DNA from: Streptomyces sp. NBC_00457
Lineage (GTDB): Bacteria > Actinomycetota > Actinomycetes > Streptomycetales > Streptomycetaceae
Length of the DNA: 64,000 bases
Reading direction: 5' to 3'
NCBI RefSeq assembly: GCF_036014015.1
Contig: NZ_CP107905.1
Location: forward strand, 7,254,001 to 7,318,000
Position numbers and translations under genes: made by a program
Notes under the pieces: generated by a model
Told to the model about the DNA's origin: nothing
Seen by the model: the letters and a program-made list of their open reading frames with translations, nothing else
The model's database searches: none
Shown: piece after piece, positions 16,853-24,517 of the stretch
How the letters are laid out: each line of letters opens with the position of its first letter
Numbering within the stretch: position 1 is the first letter of the stretch

Positions 16853-18160
16853 CTATCGCGGCACCCCCGGAGCGCTAGGGAGATGGACCTCCGTGCCCTT
16901 GTCCGTGTAGACCAGCGCGGCGTAGGCGTCGACGCGATCGGGGACAATCCCCGCGTCTGCGCTGACCGTTCGTCCGGTACGCCCGTCGACGACGAACGCT
17001 CCGTCCTTGCCCTTGGCGTAGAACCGATCCTTGAACTCGGCTTCCACGGTGGCGTTCCACTTGCCCGGGCCGTCCCCCGCCGCCCGGCGCCACAGGACCT
17101 TGCCGGTCTTGTCCACCGCGAGCGCCCCGTCCTGCTTCGAGGAGCACAGCAGGACGGTGCCGCCGTCGCCGTGCAGGCAGCTCATGCCCTTGGTCAGTCC
17201 GGCCTGCTTGGACAGGACGAAGTCGCCGGTCGCGATCTCGATCAGCCGCGCCTGCTTGCTGTCGTCGTCGAGTTTGGCCAAGGGCGTGTCGTTCGATTTG
17301 ACCGCCCAGGTGGCTCCGGCGGGCAGCCCCTTGACCCACAGGTCGCGGCCGCTGGACGCGGCGACGCCGGCCACCGAGTACTGCTCGTCCGGCTCTTCAC
17401 GGAAGCCCAGAACGGCGTCGCCGTATCCGGCGACAGTCCAGAAGTCCGCACGCTGCCACAGCATTTGGGGCTGCTTGTCGTCCAGGGAGACAGCGAAGCT
17501 GCCTGTCGTGTAGTCGTCCTCCGTCCAGGTGACGCTCACCACGCCGTCCCCGGGCTCGACCACGAGCGCGCCGAGCTTGCCGGCCGGGTCACCGTAGATG
17601 TCCACGGGCAGCCGCCAGATCGGCTTGCCGTTGTCCGCCCGGGCGGCGATCACCTCGAACCCGGCCTGCGCCGAACCGCTGCCCTGCTTGGCGAGCTTGA
17701 CCGGCACGGCGGCGACCACGGCCTGTACTCCGCCGATCTCCACCGGGACAGGGAACGACACGCGGCTGCGTATCATCTCGGCCTGCTTCTTGCTCAGATC
17801 GCCTGGCGCAGGCAGGTCGTACGTGGGCGTGTTCTGGGTCTTGATGTCGGTGACGGCCTTACCCGTGGCCAGGTTGTACATCGTCAGGCCGGACGCGTGC
17901 GTGAGCCAGGCCGCACGCCCGTACAGAGTGAGGGGAGGGAAGCCCTTCGGGCCGGTCGGCAGGACATGGGCCGCCTTGCTCTCGAACGCCAAGGGCGCCG
18001 CGGCCCGTGGATCGCCGCTGAGGTCGAGGGCCTTGCGGGTGGGCGAGCCGGAGGCCGCAGGACTGTCGCCTTCCCCGCTCGATCCTCCGGTGCACGCGGC
18101 CAGCAGAGCCACTGCAGCCAGAGCGATGACACCTGCACGTACCGGACTTCGACTTCTCAT
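16853..18160 (-). CDS. Secreted beta-propeller (PQQ-like) lipoprotein
   Basis: This 435-residue protein starts at MRSRSPVRAGVIALAAVALL; the longer upstream frame is not needed. The lipobox is LLAAC followed by a Gly/Ser-rich linker. The body shows repeated beta-propeller blades: KPIWRLPVDIYGD, DLWVKGLPAG, KVLWRRAAGDG and a C-terminal FVVDGRTGR blade, typical of PQQ-like or PknD-sensor-like repeats. Such lipoproteins are common in Streptomyces, with unknown or scaffold roles at the membrane. It is convergent with the lyase and lies 85 bp downstream of btuF, so it might be read from the cobalamin-uptake operon, but no functional link is evident. Confidence 0.75.
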   Translation of the reverse strand: MRSRSPVRAGVIALAAVALLAACTGGSSGEGDSPAASGSPTRKALDLSGDPRAAAPLAFESKAAHVLPTGPKGFPPLTLYGRAAWLTHASGLTMYNLATGKAVTDIKTQNTPTYDLPAPGDLSKKQAEMIRSRVSFPVPVEIGGVQAVVAAVPVKLAKQGSGSAQAGFEVIAARADNGKPIWRLPVDIYGDPAGKLGALVVEPGDGVVSVTWTEDDYTTGSFAVSLDDKQPQMLWQRADFWTVAGYGDAVLGFREEPDEQYSVAGVAASSGRDLWVKGLPAGATWAVKSNDTPLAKLDDDSKQARLIEIATGDFVLSKQAGLTKGMSCLHGDGGTVLLCSSKQDGALAVDKTGKVLWRRAAGDGPGKWNATVEAEFKDRFYAKGKDGAFVVDGRTGRTVSADAGIVPDRVDAYAALVYTDKGTEVHLPSAPGVPR

Positions 18161-18245
18161 CCGACTCTCCGCGTTCCGTGACCTTGCACTGCTGACGGGC
18201 GCAGATTCGACCATGGGCGGGCCGGGACCGGTCCCGGCCTCCGAG

Positions 18246-19238
18246 TCAGGGCGTCGTCGTCCGCAGGTACTCCCCGAGGCGGGTGATGGCAGACGGGTTC
18301 CGCGGGCTCTCCACCAGGTCGACGTAGTCGAGCGTGAAGATCCGCTTGTGCTTGACGGCCGACACGTTCCGCAGCGGGGCGTACGACAGCAGGAACTTTC
18401 TCTTCTGCTCCGCGCTCACGTCCCCGTAGTCGCAGATCACGATCACGTCCGGGTTGCGTTCCACGACGGTCTCCCAGCCGACCGTCGTCCAGGAGTCCTG
18501 GAGGTCGTGCATGACATTGACCCCGCCGGCCTCGCTGATGATCTGGTCGGGCGCGGCGTAGCGGCCGGAGGTGAAGGGCTGGTCCTCGCCGCTGTCGTAG
18601 AGGAAGACCTTGGGGGAAGCGGACGGGGCCTTCGCCTTCACCTCCGCCACCTCGCGCTTGAAGTCGGAGATCAGCGCCGCCGCCCGCTTCTCCACGCCGA
18701 ACAGCTTGCCCAGGTTGGTGAGGTCCTCGTACAGCGCGTCCAGCGGCGGCATGATGCCCCGCGAGGACTCCGTACGGCCGTTGCGGCAGGACTCGGTGAG
18801 GATGTACGAGGGGATGCCGAGCTTGCGCAGGGCGTCCGGGGTGAAGCCGTCGTCCTCGCGGAAGCCGTAGTTCCAGCCGGCGAAGACCCAGTCGGCGCGG
18901 GCGTCGAGGACGTTCTCCTTGGTGAGCTGGTCCTTCGACAGCCACGTCACCTTGTCGTAGCCGTCCTTCCACGGCACGCCGCCCAGGTCCCCCTTGTCGT
19001 CGGGCATCGCGAACCCGGCCATCCGGTCCTCAAGGCCGAGCGCGAGCATCAGCTCGGTGATGCCGACGTCGTTGGTGACGACCCGCTCCGGGACTTTGTC
19101 GTACGTCACCTTGCGCCCGCAGTTGGTGAGCGTGACGGACGACGCGGCCTTCGAGTCCGGCGAGGGCTCGACCTCGGCACCGCAGCCCGCGCTGAGCACG
19201 GCGAGGCAGACGGCGGCGGCGACAACTGGCTTACGCAT
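18246..19238 (-). CDS. btuF: Cobalamin ABC importer, substrate-binding lipoprotein (BtuF-like)
   Basis: This 330-residue lipoprotein (lipobox LSAGC) has the two-lobed PF01497 fold of siderophore and B12 binding proteins. PERVVTNDVGITELMLALGL begins the N-lobe, DWVFAGWNYG lies in the middle and DVIVICDYGD in the C-lobe. Domain content alone would suggest an iron-siderophore receptor. The operon begins with a cobalamin riboswitch (about 21105-21250), so vitamin B12 or a corrinoid is the better call. It follows the ATPase gene by 12 bp and is the last gene of the uptake set. Confidence 0.8.
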   Translation of the reverse strand: MRKPVVAAAVCLAVLSAGCGAEVEPSPDSKAASSVTLTNCGRKVTYDKVPERVVTNDVGITELMLALGLEDRMAGFAMPDDKGDLGGVPWKDGYDKVTWLSKDQLTKENVLDARADWVFAGWNYGFREDDGFTPDALRKLGIPSYILTESCRNGRTESSRGIMPPLDALYEDLTNLGKLFGVEKRAAALISDFKREVAEVKAKAPSASPKVFLYDSGEDQPFTSGRYAAPDQIISEAGGVNVMHDLQDSWTTVGWETVVERNPDVIVICDYGDVSAEQKRKFLLSYAPLRNVSAVKHKRIFTLDYVDLVESPRNPSAITRLGEYLRTTTP

Positions 19239-19250
19239 GTGGGGAGTTCC

Positions 19251-20018
19251 TCAGTCGGACGGCGGGAGAAGGTCGAAGAGCAGCTGCACGGCACCGGTCT
19301 CCGGATGCCGTACGGGATGTGCGCGCACGCCGAACACCTCGGCGAGCAGGTCGGGGCGCAGGACGTCGTGCGGCGGCCCGGACGCGACGACCCGGCCCGC
19401 CGAGAGGACGTACAGCAGATCGCAGTGCGCGGCGGCCAGATTGAGGTCGTGCAGCGCGGCCAGCGCGGTCAGGCCGCTCGCCCGGACCAGGGACAGCACG
19501 TCCAACTGGTGGGCGATGTCGAGGTGGTTGGTCGGTTCGTCGAGGACCAGCACCTGGGGGCGCTGCGCCAACGCCCGCGCGATCAGCACGCGTTGCCGCT
19601 CGCCGCCGGACAGGGCCAGGAAGCCACGGGCGGCCAGATGCTCCACGCTGGTGGACCGCATCGCCTCCGCGCAGATCGCCCGGTCCTCCGCCGCCGTACG
19701 TCCCCGGTGCGGCAACCGCCCCATCCCGACCACCTCGGCGACGGTGAAGTCGAACTCCGACGACGACTCCTGCGGCAGCGCGGCCAGTCGCCGTGCGGTG
19801 GCACGAGGATCCAGCGTGTGTACGTCGTCCCCGTCCAGCCGTACGACCCCGGCCGCCGGCCGCAGCGCCCGGTACACGCACCTCAACAGCGTCGACTTTC
19901 CACTCCCGTTGGGCCCGACGAGCCCCACGAACGCCCCGCTGTCCACGCTGAGCTTGATCTCGTCGACGAGCCGCTTTCCGGCGGCCTCGACCGTCACGCC
20001 CTCCACATCGAGCCGCAT
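19251..20018 (-). CDS. btuD: Cobalamin ABC importer, ATPase (BtuD/FecE-like)
   Basis: This 255-residue ATPase starts ATG at 20018 (MRLDVEGVTVEAAGKR), overlapping the permease stop (TGATG). Walker A is GPNGSGKSTLL, the signature is LSGGERQRVLIARAL and Walker B is VLVLDEPTNHLD. The family is that of type II importers for iron chelates and cobalamin. It is encoded between the permease and binding protein, and the leader riboswitch defines it as a B12 uptake component. Confidence 0.85.
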   Translation of the reverse strand: MRLDVEGVTVEAAGKRLVDEIKLSVDSGAFVGLVGPNGSGKSTLLRCVYRALRPAAGVVRLDGDDVHTLDPRATARRLAALPQESSSEFDFTVAEVVGMGRLPHRGRTAAEDRAICAEAMRSTSVEHLAARGFLALSGGERQRVLIARALAQRPQVLVLDEPTNHLDIAHQLDVLSLVRASGLTALAALHDLNLAAAHCDLLYVLSAGRVVASGPPHDVLRPDLLAEVFGVRAHPVRHPETGAVQLLFDLLPPSD

Positions 20019-21070
20019 CAGCGCCCCCCGAACGCATAGCCGCCGCGCCGCATCAGCAGCAGGAAGGCCGGGACGCCGACCACCGCCGTGATCACCCCGA
20101 CCGGCAACTCCGCGGGCGCCAGCAGCAGCCGGGACAGCACATCCGCCCACACCAGCAGTACGGCCCCGGCGAGCGGCGCGACGGCCAGTACCCGCCGGTG
20201 ATCGGCGCCCACCAGCATCCGTACGACATGAGGCACCATCAGCCCGACGAACCCGATGGCCCCGCTCACCGCGACTACCGTCCCGGTCACCGCCGCCGTG
20301 ACGAGGAACAACTCCCGCCGCAGCCGCCCCGGTTGGACCCCCAGCGTCGCCGACGTCTCGTCCCCCATCGCCAGCGCGTTCAGGGCCTGAGCCCGCCACC
20401 GCAGCCACACCCACCCGGCGACGACGGTCACGGCGGCGATCGGCACCCGTGGCCACGTCGCCCCGCCCAGACTCCCCAGCAGCCACATCATCGCCGACCG
20501 GGCCGCCTCACCCCGGGCCGCGCCGAACACCATCACCGTGGTCAGCGCCTCGAAGCCGTACGCCAGCGCCGTCCCCGTCAGGATCAGCCGCAGCGGCGTC
20601 AGCCCGTGCGTCGCGGAACGCGCCACGGCGTACACGATCGCCATCGCCACCAGCGCCGAACAGAACGCCGACACCGACAGCGCCCACACCCCGAGCCCCG
20701 CGAACGCCCCGAGCAGGATGACCGCGTTGGCCCCCACGGCGGCACCGGACGAAATCCCCAGCACGAACGGATCGGCCAGCGCGTTACGCACCATCGCCTG
20801 CACAGCCACCCCGACGGTCGCGAGCCCCGCCCCCACGACGCCGGCCAGCACGACACGCGGCAGCCGGATCTCCCAGACGATGGTGTACGACGCCGCGTCC
20901 CCTGCGGGGATGGTTCCGCCGGTGAACCCGGCCCCGAGGAACCGGAGGACGTCACCCCAGCCGACGCCGGCGGCCCCCAGCCCGACACCGGCGACAAGGG
21001 AGACAAGGAGTATGACCGCAAGGGCGACAGCCAACAGCGGCACGGATATTCGGCCTGGGGAGAGGCGCAC
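20018..21070 (-). CDS. btuC: Cobalamin ABC importer, permease (BtuC/FecCD family)
   Basis: This 350-residue permease starts at GTG 21070 (VRLSPGRISVPLLAVALAV). The longer frame to 21178 would lie inside the riboswitch and is rejected. It shows about ten membrane segments and family landmarks (VLRFLGAGFTGG; RLPRVVLAGVVGAGLATVGV; ISSGAAVGANA; GAIGFVGLMVPHVVRM). It is the first gene of the btuCDF-like operon, directly preceded by the cobalamin riboswitch, so B12 represses its own uptake. Confidence 0.85.
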   Translation of the reverse strand: MRLSPGRISVPLLAVALAVILLVSLVAGVGLGAAGVGWGDVLRFLGAGFTGGTIPAGDAASYTIVWEIRLPRVVLAGVVGAGLATVGVAVQAMVRNALADPFVLGISSGAAVGANAVILLGAFAGLGVWALSVSAFCSALVAMAIVYAVARSATHGLTPLRLILTGTALAYGFEALTTVMVFGAARGEAARSAMMWLLGSLGGATWPRVPIAAVTVVAGWVWLRWRAQALNALAMGDETSATLGVQPGRLRRELFLVTAAVTGTVVAVSGAIGFVGLMVPHVVRMLVGADHRRVLAVAPLAGAVLLVWADVLSRLLLAPAELPVGVITAVVGVPAFLLLMRRGGYAFGGR

Positions 21071-21104
21071 GCTCGGCGGTCCTTCGCCTCGGCTCGCAGT
21101 CCTC

Positions 21105-21250
21105 GGCGAGCGGTCAATGGGCTGGGCAACCGCCTGCGGGTAATCGGGCTTGCACGTCGGCCCCAGGGGCCCACGCACACACCGTTGCGGGTCAGCGCCG
21201 GACTCTCACCGGACTTCCCCCGCAGGAGGCTCGGGGAGACTAGCAGGCGC
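21105..21250 (-). promoter_or_regulatory. Cobalamin (B12) riboswitch
   Basis: On the minus strand the leader contains the hallmark core GGGGAAGTCCGGTGAGAGTC, then CCGGCGCTGACCCGCAACGG. A GC-rich arm follows, then a B12-box-like element GCAAGCCCGATTACCCGCAG. This order matches the cobalamin riboswitch aptamer. It lies between the DUF397 gene and the GTG of the permease. The exact ends are approximate. Confidence 0.85.
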
Positions 21251-21428
21251 GGACGAAGGCCGCCCAGGCGGTGGCGCCGAGGAGGATGACGGGGCTGTCG
21301 GCGACTTTGCTGTCCCGGACCGGTACGACGCCGGGGACTCCGTCGGCGACCTCGACGCAGTCGCCGCCTTGCCCGTTGCTGTAGCTGCTCTTGCGCCAGT
21401 GGGCGTTGCTCAGGTCGTACTCGCGCAT
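21240..21428 (-). CDS. DUF397 protein
   Basis: This 62-residue protein has the classic DUF397 pattern: WRKSSYSNGQGGDCVEVAD, then VPVRDSK and a closing WAAFV. It overlaps the preceding XRE gene by 19 bp, forming the regulator/DUF397 pair abundant in Streptomyces. The family can act as a partner or antagonist of the neighbouring XRE protein in developmental control. Its stop codon sits at the 5' boundary of the cobalamin riboswitch. Confidence 0.92.
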   Translation of the reverse strand: MREYDLSNAHWRKSSYSNGQGGDCVEVADGVPGVVPVRDSKVADSPVILLGATAWAAFVRAC

Positions 21429-22243
21429 CGTCTGAAGTCCTCAGCCGCCGATTCGATCAGGGCCAGGGACGCCGACGGCGACAGTGCGGTGCCCCTGAGC
21501 AGATCGTATGTGCGCTGGGTGCGCTTCACCATGGCCGGGTCGTCGATGAGCGTCCCCGAATACTCCGTCTCTGTATAGGCGACCGGAGGCGCGTCCTCGA
21601 ACTCCATGAGCTTCATGGACCCGCCCATCGATGCATGCGCTCCAGCCGCGAAAGGCACCACAGTCACCCACACCTTGCGCTCCCGCATCAGCCCTGCGAT
21701 GTGCTCCAGTTGTTCGGCCATGGCTTCCGGCCCGCCCACCGGAGGGCGCAGCACCCCCTCATGCAGGATCACCCAATACTCCGGCCTTGTAGCGTCCTTG
21801 AGGATGTGCTGGCGCTCCAGGCGGGCCGTAACCTTCTCCTCCTCGTACTCGTCGGTGACGAACGGATTGGCCGCGATGGTGACCGCCCGTGCGTAGGCGG
21901 CGGTCTGCAACAGCCCCGGCACCACGGTGGGCGCGAACTCCGCAATCTTCGTTGCCGTCCGCTCCAGTTCCACGACGGCCGCAAAGTAATCGGCATAGCG
22001 TTTGTCGTCGATGAGCTTGCGCCACGCCCGCTCGAAAATACCGTCGGTTTGCAGCACCTCATCAATCCGCTGGGCGATATCCAGCTGCGGCTTTCGAATC
22101 GCCTGCTCGAACTGGCCGATATAGGCGCCCGAGACGAAGACGCGCGCCCCCAACTCGACCTGAGTGAGCCCCCTGTCCTCCCGGTGCCGCTTCAGTTCCG
22201 TGCCGAAGAACTCCCATGCCGCCTGACGTGAACCGTTGGCCAC
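21410..22243 (-). CDS. XRE-family regulator with DUF5753
   Basis: This 277-residue protein has an N-terminal helix-turn-helix (LKRHREDRGLTQVELGARVF, then SGAYIGQFEQ). A DUF5753 effector domain follows (VPGLLQTAAYARAV; LHEGVLRPPVGGP; VVPFAAGAHASMGGSMKLME). This is the partner of the overlapping DUF397 gene. Such pairs resemble WhiJ-like developmental regulators. It is divergent from two small unknown genes. Confidence 0.92.
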   Translation of the reverse strand: MANGSRQAAWEFFGTELKRHREDRGLTQVELGARVFVSGAYIGQFEQAIRKPQLDIAQRIDEVLQTDGIFERAWRKLIDDKRYADYFAAVVELERTATKIAEFAPTVVPGLLQTAAYARAVTIAANPFVTDEYEEEKVTARLERQHILKDATRPEYWVILHEGVLRPPVGGPEAMAEQLEHIAGLMRERKVWVTVVPFAAGAHASMGGSMKLMEFEDAPPVAYTETEYSGTLIDDPAMVKRTQRTYDLLRGTALSPSASLALIESAAEDFRRCASTT

Positions 22244-22359
22244 AGTTCAACCCCCTTGTGCTGCCCCGCACTTGTAGAGCACAGACTCCTGCCGAGTGTA
22301 GATGTGGTGCGCGATCCTTGAGATGCGAAGCGTAAAACCCGAAATGGGAGGGGAACCAC

Positions 22360-22566
22360 GTGAAGGCACAGCACTCGGCGCTCTGCGTCGAAGAGGCGGA
22401 GGAAGCAGTGAAAGAATTGCGGGCAGCGTTGGAAAACGCAGGAATCATTCTGCCGTCCCTGCGGCTCGACCCGGCAAGTCTCGCGCGGGAGACCCCATGT
22501 CCGCTCGTCGAACCGGGCGGCTGTTCCGTCGAGGCCGCGCAGCGACTCGCGGCGGTCCTGCGATGA
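22360..22566 (+). CDS. Small hypothetical protein
   Basis: This 68-residue protein (MKAQHSALCVEEAEEAVKEL...) is preceded by a good ribosome site (GGGAGGGGAA). It is acidic and mostly helical, with two Cys near the C-terminus. No known domain is seen. It is divergent from the XRE/DUF397 pair and its stop overlaps the next ATG (ATGA), a common setting for small proteins accompanying such pairs. Confidence 0.65.
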   Translation: MKAQHSALCVEEAEEAVKELRAALENAGIILPSLRLDPASLARETPCPLVEPGGCSVEAAQRLAAVLR

Positions 22567-22778
22567 AGCCGCCGGTCGGGTCGTACGTGGTGGACACCCG
22601 CACTGGACGGGTCGGCCTCGTCATGGGGCACGAGGGTCCATACGTACAACTCAGACCGTACGGCGGCGGCAAGGAGTGGGACGCCGAGCCAAGCGTCGTA
22701 CGGCATGCCACCCCCGCCGAGCGGCTCAGTGCCGCCACGGCCTATGCCAACGCACGCAGCCGTGGCGAGATCCCCTGA
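22563..22778 (+). CDS. Small hypothetical protein
   Basis: This 71-residue protein (MKPPVGSYVVDTRTGRVGLV...) starts on the ATGA overlap with the gene before it. The sequence resembles a small beta-barrel: VVDTRTGRVGLVMGHEGPYV, then QLRPYGGGKEW. Short proteins of this type often sit beside XRE/DUF397 pairs in Streptomyces. Their function is unknown. A strong hairpin follows 15 bp after the stop. Confidence 0.65.
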   Translation: MKPPVGSYVVDTRTGRVGLVMGHEGPYVQLRPYGGGKEWDAEPSVVRHATPAERLSAATAYANARSRGEIP

Positions 22779-22793
22779 GGGGCCGCTCACCCA

Positions 22794-22820
22794 GGGTGGC
22801 CGGCGATATGCCGGCCACCC
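22794..22820. terminator. Hairpin terminator before the polyketide cluster
   Basis: A perfect 11-bp stem (GGGTGGCCGGC / GCCGGCCACCC) has the loop GATAT. It closes the small-gene operon and insulates the biosynthetic cluster from upstream reading. Confidence 0.75.
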
Positions 22821-22864
22821 CCGAATTCCGGCTGAGCACTGGCCGGTGATGGCCCCCTGGGTGG

Positions 22865-22898
22865 ATGTCCCCGTCGGGTGGGCACATGTCCCGGTCGG
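22865..22898 (+). promoter_or_regulatory. Paired direct repeats upstream of the polyketide operon
   Basis: ATGTCCCCGTCGG (22865-22877) and ATGTCCCGGTCGG (22886-22898) match at 12 of 13 positions. They start 21 bp apart, two helical turns, upstream of the first cluster gene. This spacing suits binding of a dimeric activator, such as the RedZ-like protein of this cluster. The link is inference. Confidence 0.4.
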
Positions 22899-23030
22899 TA
22901 ATGGGTGATTGTCACGGATATGCGGTGACGGTTGTCCGTAGAGGGTTTTCTAATGTCAGCCCTAGAGTCGCTTTCCGAACGAGGCTCCGAATCACCGGAT
23001 GACGGGTCCCTCAGAGCGGAAAGGCGGCCG

Positions 23031-23462
23031 ATGAAACGCGTGCACCGAACCGATGTGAAGGCGGAAATCGTAAGGGAACCGGGAGCGAAGGAAACGACGC
23101 ACCGCAAACTGATCGACACCCCGGACGGCGCGGACCGCTTCGTCCTCACCGAGTTCGAGGTGTCGCCGAACGGGTCCACCCCGCCCCACTTCCACGACTG
23201 GGAGCACGAGATCTACGTGCTCGAAGGCTCCATGGGCCTGGTCCTGCCCGACCAGGGCCGCACCGAGCAGGTCGGGCCGGGCGAGGCCATCTTCATCCCC
23301 CGGGGCGAGCAGCACGGCTTCGTCACCGGCCCCGAGCAGACGTGCCGGTTCCTCGTGGTCGCCCCGTGCGAGCGGCCGCCGGTGCGCAACGTCTTCCTCT
23401 CCGAGGACCCCTACGAGTACACGCAGATGCCCGAGTACACCAGCCTCCTGGAGAACAAGTGA
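23031..23462 (+). CDS. Cupin-fold polyketide cyclase/accessory protein (TcmJ / WhiE-ORFII type)
   Basis: This 143-residue cupin has the metal-binding motifs PPHFHDWEHEIYVLEG and PRGEQHGF. Similar single-domain cupins assist folding and cyclisation of aromatic polyketides in tetracenomycin and spore-pigment clusters. ATG 23031 is chosen because it has a GGAAAGG site 6 bp upstream and fits family length. The earlier ATG at 22953 adds 26 codons full of rare codons (CTA, TCA, CGA, AGA). Its stop overlaps the next GTG (GTGA). It is the first gene of the cluster. Confidence 0.8.
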   Translation: MKRVHRTDVKAEIVREPGAKETTHRKLIDTPDGADRFVLTEFEVSPNGSTPPHFHDWEHEIYVLEGSMGLVLPDQGRTEQVGPGEAIFIPRGEQHGFVTGPEQTCRFLVVAPCERPPVRNVFLSEDPYEYTQMPEYTSLLENK

Positions 23463-24508
23463 CGACCACTCAGGACCTCGACACCCAGGCCGGCTCCCCC
23501 GCACCCGACGGCGACTCCTCGCGGGTCCACACCATCCTGACCGCCTACCTCCAGTCCAAGGCCGTGTTCACGGCCCTCGAGCTCGGGGTCTTCGAGACGC
23601 TGGAGAAGAACCCGCGCACCGTGGCCGAACTGGCCCGCGAACTGAACCTGCAGGAACGTCCCACCCGTGCCCTCCTCGTCGCCCTCAAGGGCCTGGACCT
23701 GGTGCGCGCCGAGAACGGCGGCTACTGCAACTCCGACGAGACGAGCCGCTATCTCGTCGCCGGGCGGCCCGAGTACATGGGCGGGTTCGCCGCGCACCAG
23801 AACTCCCACTTCGGCCACTTCTCCCGCCTCGACGAGGCCGTACGCACCAACACCTCCCTCAACCAGCGGGTCCTCAAGCAGGGTTACCGCGACCAGGGCG
23901 CCGCGGCCGGAGAGGGCCGCGAGGGCACCGGGCGGCTCATCCAGGCCATGCGGGTCAGCTCCCGGCTCCAGGCGGGCAAGCTGGCCGCCGCGGCCCCGCT
24001 GGCCGGCGTCGGCCGCGTCGTCGACCTGGGCTGCGGCTCGGGCGACTACTCGATCGCCCTCGCCTCGCACCACCCCGAGCTGCGCGTCACAGCCCTCGAC
24101 TACCCCGCCGTGACCGACCTGGCCCGCGCCAACGTGCGCGAGGCAGGACTCGAGGACCGGATCGAGGTCAGGCCCGCCGACATCATGGAGGACGCCTGGC
24201 CCGAGACCGACGCGGTCCTCCTCTCCCACGTCCTCGACGGCTACGGTCCCGAGCGTGCCGCCCACCTGGTCAAGCGCATCCATGCCCATCTGCCCGACGG
24301 CGGACGGCTGTTGGTGCACTCCCACATGCCCGCCCTGGCCACCGGGCTCTTCCCGGCCATGTTCGGGCTGATCCTCCTGGTCAACACCGAGGAGGGCGAG
24401 GTCCGGGACGTGGACGAGATCCGCGCCTGGGTGGAGGGCGCCGGGTTCCGGGACATCGGCACCCGCAACGTGTCCCTGCTCTCCGGTCTGCTCACGGCAA
24501 CCAAGTAG
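23459..24508 (+). CDS. SAM-dependent methyltransferase 1 of the polyketide cluster
   Basis: This 349-residue protein starts at the GTG overlapping the cupin stop. The N-terminal winged-helix dimerisation domain (residues about 20-100: SKAVFTALELGVFETLEK) and the SAM motif VVDLGCGSGDYSIAL match the O-methyltransferase family of antibiotic clusters. Where that family usually has a catalytic His in an LHDW motif, this protein reads SHVLDGYGPE. Simple acid-base O-methylation is therefore doubtful; C-methylation or a non-methylating role is possible. It is translationally coupled within the polyketide operon. Confidence 0.85.
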   Translation: MTTTQDLDTQAGSPAPDGDSSRVHTILTAYLQSKAVFTALELGVFETLEKNPRTVAELARELNLQERPTRALLVALKGLDLVRAENGGYCNSDETSRYLVAGRPEYMGGFAAHQNSHFGHFSRLDEAVRTNTSLNQRVLKQGYRDQGAAAGEGREGTGRLIQAMRVSSRLQAGKLAAAAPLAGVGRVVDLGCGSGDYSIALASHHPELRVTALDYPAVTDLARANVREAGLEDRIEVRPADIMEDAWPETDAVLLSHVLDGYGPERAAHLVKRIHAHLPDGGRLLVHSHMPALATGLFPAMFGLILLVNTEEGEVRDVDEIRAWVEGAGFRDIGTRNVSLLSGLLTATK

Positions 24509-24517
24509 GACGCCACG

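Noticed and set aside
18246..21070. Ferric-siderophore uptake system
   Set aside because: The proteins allow it, but the cobalamin riboswitch directly upstream makes B12 uptake more likely.
21071..21178. N-terminal extension of the BtuC permease to an upstream start
   Set aside because: These codons lie in the cobalamin riboswitch; permease homology begins at VRLSPGRISV.
22953..23030. Earlier ATG start for the cupin
   Set aside because: The 26 codons contain several rare Streptomyces codons and low third-position GC. ATG 23031 has a better ribosome site and gives the family length. It cannot be fully excluded.
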